NCBI GenBank assembly: GCA_036768485.1
Contig: JAVLUZ010000227.1
Coordinates: 186,001 to 250,000, forward strand
Source: Mermis nigrescens
Taxonomy: Eukaryota; Nematoda; Enoplea; Mermithida; Mermithidae
Length of the DNA stretch: 64,000 nt
Reading direction: 5' to 3'
Positions 32,001-44,000 of this stretch are shown here, one piece after another (within the stretch, counting starts at the first letter, position 1; each line of letters opens with the position of its first letter). Below the pieces are notes generated by a model. That model saw nothing but the letters and a program-made list of their open reading frames with translations. It did no database searches and was not told the origin of the DNA. The position numbers and the translations under genes are program-made.

Positions 32001-35000
32001 CAGACCGAGACCGAGATAGGTACACAGTTAGAGGTGATTCTATTTTGATCCAGAGCTTAAATTTGTTCAATGCAACCAGACACAGTCAGCAACCACATTC
32101 TGGGGGTCTGATGGAACAACTTGCAAAAAAGTACCGAAATTCAATTCTGAGGGGCCCAATAGATTTTTTGGGGGTGATTCTGGGGGTCTAAGTTCTCATG
32201 CCCACGCTTGGATGCAAATGGCCAAAACGCGTCTTGCTCATAAGCTCTAATCAGTGCTTTAATCACTCTCTAATAGTTCTGTCCACACATAGGTGTGGGG
32301 GTTTTTGTACACCCAGAAGTTGAGACCCCTAGATTACTGTAGACCCCAGAATTCTATTTTTAGCAACATTTTTGGCAATTTTACCCATCCTGACCCCCTC
32401 CTCAGAATTTTCTTGCTGCCTATGTATGATTCAGTCTGAGCACACATGGTCGTCGGGAAGGGGTCTGGTTGGACCCCTAGAATTAAAAAACCCTAGAGGA
32501 ACTCCAAAATTCAAGCTTTCAAATTTTTTCCCGTTTTTCGCGATGGTTTGATGCCAATGGATCGAGCTCCGTCAGGACAACTAAGAAGGTTTTGTCCCAA
32601 TTATGCATTTTTTGGTCTTCTTTGATCATGAAATTTCCCTTAGACCCTACCGATTTCGGGCCTACTTATGCATAGTCCCGACTAGACACGAACGTGGGGG
32701 GTCCTGACCTGACCCCCCAGAATGAAAAAACGGAAACTTTTCTGGGGTAAATGAGGCAAAATGAAGGCCAAAAATGGATAAAAAATAAGAATTTTCTTCA
32801 AAAATGCCTCAATCTGACCAGAAACTGTCTAATAACGTAGTTTTATCGCTATTTTAGCGCTTATACCACGTTTTTGAGCTCATTTTGGCCCAAAAAGCTC
32901 AGTTCTTGACCCCCAGACCGGCTGACCTCCCTCAAATTTGCCACGCTATGCACCTACATGGTCCTGCCGACCCGAGTCCCGACTGTATTATAATTAGCAC
33001 ACTAATTTACACTGAACTGACGCCTTTTGCTTAGCAGACGAGCCATTCGGAATGTAATTATCAGACCGGCAAGGTTGGAATGTCAGCTTCGTTGGTGACA
33101 GTATTTTATTCTGCTGTTTGTCACGGCACTGCTTGACTCGATCTTGCTCTGCGGCTAATTGCTTCTTTTGTTCCAAAGTCAAAGGCTGTCTACCGCCTGA
33201 GGCGCTTTCACGAGACAAAGACTGACTATCGGCAAATGATGACGATGCTTTGAGTGGTGCCTTAAAGATAAAATTTTTCTAGCAGTCTTATCAAAATGCG
33301 TTCCCTATTTTATTGGGAACAAAATTTGACGCCAAGGGTAGGAGAACTAATAAGATCAATCGCTTATCACATGCGTTGTCATTATTTCAGCATTTCTTGA
33401 TGGCCGTGCATGGACACGAACAAGGAGCGTCTTAGCTAAACAATTTTTGACGTCTGTCACTCTGATTTTCTATTAGTCTCAAATACGTTGTACGCACCAC
33501 CTCACGTTGACGATCCAAACATATCAAGATAAAAGGAGAATTTAATATAGCTTTTTACATAGGGAAAAACGATTATGCAAGAAATCCTCAGGATAAAATA
33601 TATAAGATCAGTGTCATAGATGGAAACTGAAAATTTACACGCTTTTACATTTGTGATAGATTGCATCTCCGACATTTTAGGACAATGATTCAAAAGCATC
33701 GTTTTTGAAAAAATATAAATTATTCACTATTAATCACACGTGGGCGTGGGGAGGTCGGGGGAGAAAATATGCACCCCAGGAGGCCGAATATCCCCCCTCC
33801 GAAACCAAAATACCCCCCAGAATGCAATTTTTTTAATTTTTTGTTTTTTCGCAATGTTTTGATGCCAATAGATGGTGCTTGACGAGAAACGTTGAAAAAT
33901 GGTGTTTTTCGCCATACCACCATTTTTAGGACCATTTTTTGACCTTTGAATGCAACCCCCAGAATTTTGGTGCTACCCACCTATGCTATTAATGCGTCCT
34001 AAGCGCTATGACAGCCACACAATTATTGAATCAAGGTTCTGGGTGGGAGACATAAAGGGCACGGAGGTGAGAGCCATAGGTGGGCAGCACCGAAATTCTG
34101 GGGGGAGGTGAAAAAATTTTCAAAGGTCCTAAAAGTGGTCGTATGGCGAAAAAAACACACCATTTTTCGACGTTTCTCATCGAGCACTATCCAATGTTAT
34201 CAAAAAATCGCAAAAAAAATTTTCAAAATTTGATTTCTGGGGGGGGTATTTTGATTTATAGGGGGGTATTTTGATTTATGGGGGTATTTCAACTTCTGGG
34301 GGTGCATACCCCCACGCCTACGTGTGGTGAGAGCCCATGTTGCTAACCTCGGGGTTTTTCCCAATAAACTCCGGTTTTTTTAGCTTTGAGGTCTTTTGCT
34401 CCCATGCTTAACTGTATAAATGGGGTTTTTTGAAAGCCCGTGGGGTTTTTCCGACGAGTTGATTATACTTTTTACAGGGTGTGGTTTTTGTGAGGAATTT
34501 TCGGGGTTTTTCAAATTCTGAGTTGGCAACACTGGTGAGGGAGGGGTATTAATCACTGTGAGCTTAAAAACTGATAGCTGTATATAGCCATTTTGGTTAA
34601 AAAACATTGCAATACAGCCTGTTTTGGGCTCAGAAAGCTAATTATGTAGCCTTTTTGGACACAGAAATATACCGTGTGAGTTGCAATGCTATATGTATAG
34701 ATGCTTTTTCGAAGTTTCAACAAATTCGTATAGTTATTTTCACGACTTCAAGAAGGGCTACATAGATATTCTTAGTATAAAATAATGAAATAGCTATGTT
34801 TGTGAGTTGAGAAGGCTCTATATTTGCCACAGATGCTCGAAAACGTTGGTTTTAAAGCGATACCATGGTTTTACGCTGTAGAATCGTTTTTTACAAAGCA
34901 CTTTGCTATCTCCTAGCTTTTGAGTTTCAGCCCTCCGTTAAACTTTGACCTTGCATATCTATGGTGGGAGATGACGGTCCTTTCTTGGGATGGAATAGAT

Positions 35001-38000
35001 GGCCTAACTATTTTCAGTCAAAACGCCAAAAAACCTAGGAAAACATAGTATTAAATATAAAAAACCCAAAATAGCCATAAACCATAAATGATTAACATCA
35101 GAAAAAATTTTTTTGGTGAGTTTTCAATTCATTTCTGAGTCTTCTAAGTTTACTTTTATAATTTGGGAAACCAAACAATCACCCAAAGCAACATCATGAA
35201 TAATAAATACAACGAAAAATTGAAAGAAGCAGCTGCGACTGCGTTTTAAGTATGATTTATCGATAAAACGGCAAATTGTTGCTGCATCCTTTAAATGAAC
35301 ATTCGATTTGATACAAATTTTTAAAATTAGACGCGACACAGTCAATATGATAAGTTATGCACTTGCATAAGGATTATAACAAATAACCTCATTTTTTCAA
35401 TGTTTAGTATTGCGAAAATTGTTAAATAAATGTCTATAATGGCATAAATGATCATTAACTAAAAGACTGTGATGCCATCTATTATTACCAACTAGTGAGT
35501 CAGTAATTTAACCTGAGGACGTTCGAACTTCTAATGAGGTTAGCCGGGAAATGAATTCAAGAAACAATATTAAGATAACTTAGTCTTCGAATTATGCAAT
35601 AAGGAACCGTTTTAAAAATTAATATTTCGCCTCATATCACAATCTATGGCTTTGCTTCCGGAATTTTTAATTATATTTCAATAGATATTTTGATAGTTCA
35701 AAATATATACCGTTTACGCAATATTTTATTATCTCTAGCACTTTTATAATGTTGAATTAATTATGTGGGACAAAAACAAAAAATTTTCGCTAGTTCTTCC
35801 GCTTTACAATATTTCCAAATCAAAAGTAGATATAATTGTCCAACTCCCCACAGCATCTTCCAGAAAACTAAGAATAATTAAGAATTTGCGTACCTACCGA
35901 CTGCGTAATACTTTCATTCTTTGCTAGTGAGCGATCGGGGCTGAAATGGAAACGATTCATAAAAAATACAGGCACAAAATATACAGTCATTGATTTATAG
36001 AACAAATATGTATATATGTGAGAGATTTAGTGAGAGAGAAGTTTGTGGCCACCATAGGTGGGCAGCACCAAAGCTCTGGACGTGCAAGATTTTTTCAAAG
36101 GTAAAAAAATGGCCTTAAAAATGGTGGTATGGCGAAAAACACAATTTTTTAACGTTTCTCATCAAGCACTATCCATTTGCATCAAAAAATTGCGAGAAAA
36201 AATTTCAAAAATTGAATCCCGGGGGTATTTTGGTTTCTGGGGGTGCTTAACCCCAAACCCCCACGCCCAGGTATGGATGCCACCTTTTAAAAAAGAAGTA
36301 GCCAGCCAGTATTATTATCTTTTAATATGCTTCAGTAGAAAACACGTGCGTTCAACGAAGTTGAAAATCTGATTTTTGGATAGAAGTCAAAGCAATATTC
36401 TCGTTTTGACTGGAGACAAAATAAAATTGTTTAAATAAAAGTTTGAAAACAATTAGAAAGACAGGGTTCTGCAGTCTGTTCTCTTTATTAGAGAGCTTTT
36501 TCAACAAATTTAATCCACATAAAATGCTATTAATGATAGTGAGAATGCAAAACAAGATAAGCACGCTTAGTATGAATAATATATGCCCCAGCCGACCCTG
36601 GAAAAAAATCGGCCCGGGACTTCCCTATTCACGACAGTTAAAAGAAACGCCATTAAGCTATTGCGCTCATATCGATTAATATCTGAAAAAAGAGATAAAT
36701 ACGTGTTTTCTGCGCTACCATCGAACTGCTGCAACTTTCTTCGTTGTTCCGTCTCCACTTTAAGCAGCATATCCTTGATTAATGCAACGAATGAGTTGAA
36801 TTGCTTTAAATTCAACGAATTTTCAACACAGTTGCTGATCAAAAACGGCAGGCAATATTTGGCGCAAGCTTCTTTCGTCAAACCGATTTTGCTACTCGTA
36901 AAACAAATCTTGAAAATACCTGCAACGAGTACAATAACATTCTAAATGCAATGAAACCAGACATGCGCGGCATAGAAATTCTGAGGGAGGGGTGAGATTT
37001 TAAAGTGCTTTTTTCGGCTCGAAAAGAGGTGGATACGCGTAAAAAACACAAAAATTTTCTGAAAAATAAAAAAATTGAACAGAATATAGTCAAAAAATGA
37101 GCATGCGCCGGAAATTTGACACTTTGAGCAAATAGTTTGCTAAAATTCTTTAATCGACACCTTTTCTGCGAATTTTTGGAAAGTTGTGGAAACTTTGGAA
37201 AGATCGCGAATTCGGTGGAGGAGGTGAAAAATTTTCTGGGGACTAGATAAAACTTTTCTGAGGGAGGGGGTAAAAACTGCCAACCCTCCAAGGCATATTT
37301 TCGATGTAAAACAGTCAATTAAATAACTGACTTCTGAATGTTTGTGACTGATTCATATCTAAAGAAAGTGCATTTTTGGCCTATTGGCAGCATACGTGGG
37401 CAGCAAGAAAATTCTGGGGGGGTGCAAGATTTTTTGAAGGTCAAAAAAATGGCCTTAAAAAAGGCGGTATGGCGACAAAAACACCATTTTTCGACGTTTT
37501 TCATCAAGCACTATCCATTGGCATCACAAAATTGCGAAAAAAACGAAAAAAATTTTCAAAAATTGAATTCTGGGGGGGGGTATTTTGATTTCTGGGGGGG
37601 GGGGTATTTTGATTTCTCGGGGGGTATTTTGATTTCTGGGGGGTATTTTGGTTTCTGAGGGGTGCATACCCCCGAAACCCCCCACGCCCAGATGTGATTG
37701 GCAGTCACATAAAACAATAATAATGCTTTATTCAAACGCGTAGGTACAATACAATGTTAAGAATAATACGCAACGTTTCGACAGTTATACCTACCGTCGT
37801 CGTCAGGCTCTTACAGAATATAAGAAGTTGTGGGCACCAGGAATTGAACCTTAACAGCTAAGTATCATTTATTTCTAAAGTCTGCGGTTTTACCAACTGA
37901 GCTTCACTCGGCCAGTTGTATAATATTATTCGTTCCTTTTAAAGTAACATAATAATATTATTAGTCTGAAGCCAGGGGCCTCTCCACATGGTGTATTCTC

Positions 38001-41000
38001 CTCAATAGGGCTCTATTCCATATACGACTGATCTCAATACTTCTTGAACCCACATTCTCGCCAACTAGCCCTCTCCATCTCCAGGGTCTCACGTATTTTT
38101 CTACGGTACCCATTGCTTTCTTCTGCGAGTATTGATGTTTGCTCGAAATCTGGCCTACACCCACATACTATGCAGTGTTCAGCAACCCCACTTCGTTCCT
38201 CTTTCAAGATCTACGGCAGGGCATAGTGTATAAAGTACCACTACAGTGTGGGAAGGAGTACATTGGGAAACTGGTAGAAGTCTTAAGAAAAGACTTGGGG
38301 AACACAGGAGTGCACTAAGGAATTTGAAAGAGGAACGAAGTGGGGTTGCTGAACACTGCATAGCATGTGGGTGTAGGCCAGATTTCGAGCATACATCAAT
38401 ACTCGCAGAAGAAAGCAATGGGTACCGTAGAAAAATACGTGAGACCCTGGAGATGGAGAGGGTAGTGGGCAGAATGTGGGTTCAAGAAGTATTGAGATCA
38501 GTCGTATACACATCTGGGCGTGGGGGGTTTGGGGGTAGCACCCCCCAGAAACCAAACCCCCCCAGAAATCAAAATACCCCACCAGAATTCGATTTTTGAA
38601 AATTTTTTTCGTTTTTTTCGCAATTTTTTGATGCCAATATATAATGCTCAATGAGAAACGTCGAAAAATGGTGTTTTTATCGCCATACCACCATCTTTAA
38701 GGCCATTCTTTGACCTTCAAAAAATCTTGCACCCCCCAGAATTTTCTTGCTGCCCACGTATGGTCGTATATGGAATAGAGCCCTATTGAGGAGAATACAC
38801 CATGTGGAGAGGCCCCTGGCCCCAGACTAATAATATTATTATGTTACTTTAAAAGGAACGAATAATATTATACAACTGGCCCAGTGAAGCTCAGTTGGTA
38901 AAACCGCAGACTTTAGAAATAAATGATACTTAGCTGACGACGACGGTAGGTATAACTGTCGAAACGTTGCGTATTATTCATAACATTGTATTGTACCTAC
39001 GGGTTTGAATAAAGCATTATTATTCTTTTATGTGACTGCCAATAGGCCAAAAATACACTTTCTTTTTTCAGTCAATTAAATAGCATGATGTGTCAAACCA
39101 AAATGCAAGCGATATGGAAACATAGTCTGGCATATTATTACCCCTGAAAAGGATGAGTTACATTGCAAGTACTTGCATAATTTCTCATCTACTAATGCTT
39201 ACTTTAGAAATAGATATGTAGACAAAAACAAATTCGGTTATAATATATTATCAAAAGACTACAAATATGGCCTAAAAAAGAGTACAAGAACTCATCCTCA
39301 TAAATTTTCCTTCTTATTGACTCAGAGTATAGAGATTTAGGTAATCCGATAGAGAAAATATTTGGCTAACAGACTTTTAAGGCGAGTACTTGGATCGACA
39401 GAATTCATTAAAAGCAAAAAATCTTTGTACACCAAATTCTTTTGCAGAATACAAAAGCAATAACACCGTATGATGATGAAAAACTAAAAGACCGTAGCTG
39501 AAACCAATGATAAAAATTGCGATCTGAATTCAAAAACAATATGCAACAGAGTAAAGACGCTTTGACGGCTATTTTAGCAATAAAATTCCAAATTTACATA
39601 TTCAAGCAGATATTTATTAATTAACACCACTAGCTGAAACCTTTTTTTGTTTTTCTGTTACCGAAATTCTGCACGTTGCATATATGTATGCATGCATACA
39701 TGGACAAATCGTGCAACTTCATTTAACCCGGTATCAATAGGAACCGGGTCGGTATCAATGGAAAATTTAGAAATTCTGAACAAATAGAAGAAAAATGATG
39801 GAAATTCACAAAAATGACTCTAAAATCAGTCAATCAACTAGAAAATGGAATATGAATCCATTAAAATACGTGAAAACCATTTGAAAATCAGCTAATCAAC
39901 CAACCAATCAATGACTAACCAACCAATAATCAGCCAAACAATCAATAATTATCTAATCAAGCACTAAGCAACCAAGCAACCAATCAACCAACCAATCAAC
40001 CATTTAGTACAAGGACAACCAACCAAATAATTGGGCAGCCGGTATCAATGGGAATACCGGCCTCAGTCCATGTATGCATGCATGTATGAGGCGAGCTAAG
40101 TACCCATAATAGCCATGAGAACAGCTGGTTCCTTTGAATTCAGCCTCGATAACGACGGTAAAACCTGGTCAGTTATCATCCACTTTTCCAACTTTTCGAC
40201 CATTTTTCCTATACTTAGAAGAGCATTGACCTTAACCTGAAAGCCAGAAAAAATGCATCCATAATTAAAAATAGATCGAGCGCGCGTAAAAGCTATTACT
40301 GATATGATTGTAATTTCGCAGGCCAGATTCAAAACTTTGGGCAAAAATCGATCCTTGATCAACTTTGAATCGATCAGATGTATAACGTCTGGCAGGATTC
40401 CTAGACAAGGTTCCTAGATTGACAAAAAGAAGTAAAACTTGTATATACGACTTAAAATAGGGTACATATATGAAAAATTGCATATTTTTATGAAACAAGG
40501 TAGTAAAAAGCACGAGCGAAATTCGATAAAAAACAAATAGCTTTCAAATCGATCAAGGCACTCTGATTCCTGATTCAGGTTTACCATGAAGCAAAAGGAA
40601 GTTTCTAAATATTTGTAATCAATCTTTGAGCCACAACTTATTTTAAAAATTTTAAATCTGTAAATATATTTCAACTTTTAAACTTGCTTCGTATCTGGAG
40701 CCCCAAGGAATCTAGCTGCAATGCTCAGAAGCGAGAATAAGGAGTAAACAACGCAACAAGATATCTGCTGACCTCAAAATTTTCGCCCCATCCCGAAATA
40801 CAATCATACAAATATAAAGCAATATTTATTTTTCATTTATGTCTAGTCGATTTCACGAAACACTCTGCACAGTGAACAACTTTTTCATCGATGTTTATTG
40901 ACAACAAAAGTGGTTTAAACCAAAGTGACAGACGTCTTTTTTCCGCAGCACATCTGGAACCCACTTTTATAGGCACCTTTGTTAGCGCTGAAAATTGGTT

Positions 41001-44000
41001 TCCATTCAATGCACAAGTTTTCGTGAAACAGAGCAAACTATAGTACATCGGCTTCCTGTACAATTTCAACAATTTTTCTATACTTTCCATATCTTTCAAT
41101 GTCGCATTCTGAATTAAGCGTACAGAACAAAAGAACGATTCATAATTAAACATTTCTCTATGCTAATTGCGCAAAAAATCAGACTTTTCAATGCATGCTC
41201 ATCCTGCTATCAATCACGTCGTCTGGCATTTATAGCGATAACTTAGAGTCTATAATTCCATGGTCATCACTTCGTTGCAGTGTTTTTTTGTACAAGGTCC
41301 GTTTGTACATGTACAAAGATGGTCCCCAAAAGTCCTTGTACATTTAGTACATGCAAATTTTTGTGTGCTAAAATATGATACGGTAGTGATTTTAGTATGG
41401 TAAAACAGAGATTTTCGACCTTTGGTAGTGCATTTCAGTTAATTTCTGGGTTTCTAACGCCATAAATTATTAAAAATGTCTCAAAACGGCGCGAAGCGCC
41501 GAAAAATTGGACATTTATCCATTTAAAATACAAATTCTGCCATTTTAATGATATATAAGACAGACAATTACTCATTTCGGCGCGAAGCACCGAAAATTTT
41601 TGGGAATTTCACACCTTTTTACAGTGTTTGTCATCCCAAAAATTTTAGTGCATGTACAAAGACGGTCCTGAAAAGTCTTTGTACATCGGGAAAAATCTTT
41701 GCCGGATACAAAAAATTGCTCCGTTGCACTTAACTTTAGCTTCCCAACGGGCCTGACCCACCAGAAAGAATAAGCGGGCGTTCGTGCGAAATCTCTGATA
41801 AAAATAAAGTGTAAACCATGGAATCTTATAGTTCGCAATCTCTGCAATTAAAAAGGCCAAGGACGGGAGGCCATTTTTTGAAATGTCATAAAATACGATA
41901 TTCGCGAGTGATTTTAAATGTGATACCTCATAAAATTGAAAAGGAATGCAATCTGCTATATTTCATCGTGTCAAAAATGGACGTCACCTGAAATTCGTGC
42001 ATTTAGGGGATTTTATGTGCGAAATTCGAATGGTTCTTCTGTGAAATAACCAGGAATTAATGTTAGAATGGAGAACGATAAGAAGAACGGAAAATCGCTA
42101 TAGTATATTGATGAGTAATTTGTTGAAGGGTTCACTAGAAAGGAAAAATGGCGTGAAAAAATAAATGGACTAAAATATATATAAATCGTTAACAACCAAT
42201 CAATACATAATTCAATTACCATAACGGCACAAAATTATAAGTCGACAAGTTGTCACCTGAAGCTGCGACATGTTTGATTCAAGAGCCGAATACATCATCG
42301 GTATTACTAAATCGCGTATCTGATGAGGAGGGCTCTTCGACAGAAACATAGGCATTTTTTGCATGAGCATAATGGGAATCTGCAGGAAAGGAATGAAATG
42401 TTTCACATACATATGTTATGTCCACCCTTTTGTATTTTCTCAAAAATCCGATTTGAAAAGAAATAGTTCGCTGTTTTGTTATCACGCTTATTTTTTGACA
42501 AAAGGAATACAATCAGTGAACGTGCTAAGGCAAGTAAAAGTTCACATACAGGATTTTTTGGGGCCCAGGATTTTAGAAATCAAATATTTCGAACAGATAT
42601 ATAAAAGGTTAAGTACTAGTTATACATAGATACTATTATCCCGAACATACGTTTTTGTGTGGGGGAGGTTAATGACCTCTAATTTCTGGCCAAAACCTGC
42701 AAAAAAATTCAATTTTTTTCAAATCAGGGAGGGGTCAAAAATTTTTGGCTTTGGGGAATGCTGGAAGGACAGCCAACTTCAGGTGTGGGGTTCCCCCACC
42801 CCCTGTTACATGTCTTCTGATCACGAACATTAGAAGATAAGTCTTTAAACAAGTATGCAATTTGGACATCGTATCGCTGGCATTCACTTTTCACTATGAA
42901 ATACCGCACACTTTTGCGTAATTCTAAAGCTTCTTTTATAAGCATGATTTTGCCCGCAAAATTATACAAAGTTCTTATAGTGAGCTATGTGTGCAATAAT
43001 TCTGCTCTTGCAGAGACCATAGCAACATATTTTCCCTAGGTCGAAAGTTCAGAGGGAGGAGGGGTAAAATCCAGAAATCTGGGACCAGTAAATTTCGAGT
43101 TCGAGCCATTTTTGCAAGTCAAATATAAATAATGATTAAAACATTTTATATGAAATGTTTTAATGAGAAAAAACTGCATTCTTCAGTACTTTTCATCCAA
43201 TTCTAACTCGTTTCGTTACTTTCATCAGTAAAAAATACTTTTCAGATTATTTTAATTTCATTCTAGACATTTTATATGTGAGAAAAACAAAACTGCAATC
43301 GCCGGCGCGTAGCGCCGAAAAATTTTTCAGCATATTTGCTGCATTCGTCCCCAAAAATCATGCAAAAAATGTTTGATAGTTTAAAATCGTCTGTCTGACA
43401 TTGATTCGAGTCTTGAACCCTGAGATAGGGGTAATATTTCCTCATCCCCCTGTGGAAATGTGTGCTTAGTTAGCACACATGCAAATAGGGAATTAGTGAG
43501 AGGGCATTATTATCACCCCTTACATAAGAATGAGACAGGCAGATTTTGAGCGGACAAAAAATTTTTTGCATCATTTCAGAGAACAAAGCCGTATTATTGC
43601 CAAAAATTTTCAAGTTATGAGCTGCTTTGCTCACTCAAAAGGCGCTCAAAATCGTGTCAAAATGGTCTAAACGAAATTTCTCGCCAAATTTATCAATTTC
43701 TATATTTGTAGCGTTAAAAGCGCTATAATGCGGTAAAGATATACCAAAGAGGCTAAAAGATGCGGAATCACGTAAGTGCTTTTATATATGTAGGTTATTT
43801 CGACCATTTTCGTCATTTGACTGGCAAAAAAGCGTGAACGCTAAATTATCTGGTCAAGATTTCTGTGATTTCACCCCTCCCCGCCGACCCTGACCTTATG
43901 CATGTATGGATAGTACATAATTAAATAAAGCGCGAAAAATATCGCGAAACATTATTTACGAATTTTGTTTGAATCTCATACCTGATATGGTGCCTGCAAC

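Larger units (their letters stand above)
37326..39068. mobile_element. Penelope-like retroelement in inverted (head-to-head) configuration
   Basis: Target duplication CAGTCAATTAAATA (14 bp) is at 37312-37325 and 39069-39082. The left arm (from about 37361) is the inverse of the right arm (to about 39060). Both include the C-terminal part of a GIY-YIG endonuclease, a tRNA-like or truncated tRNA-like segment and a hammerhead-like segment. Variable-length duplications, inverted copies and a GIY-YIG domain are hallmarks of Penelope-like elements. No reverse transcriptase was found, so both copies are truncated. It sits in SCYL2 intron 11. Confidence 0.8.

Noticed and set aside
32994..33218. Reading the SCYL2 exon 14 frame as a separate small gene starting at an internal Met
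   Set aside because: The frame continues upstream to a splice acceptor and fits the SCYL2 chain.
37833..37913. Functional tRNA gene
   Set aside because: The D and anticodon stems do not close and the anticodon loop is unclear; called tRNA-derived only.
38179..38651. Antisense ORFs across the Penelope-like region
   Set aside because: They run opposite to the GIY-YIG coding strand and read through MITE termini; they are shadows.
39890..40015. Regularly spaced caacca/caatca units that look like a repeat-spacer array
   Set aside because: It is a degenerate microsatellite with no fixed repeat length or unique spacers; not a CRISPR array.
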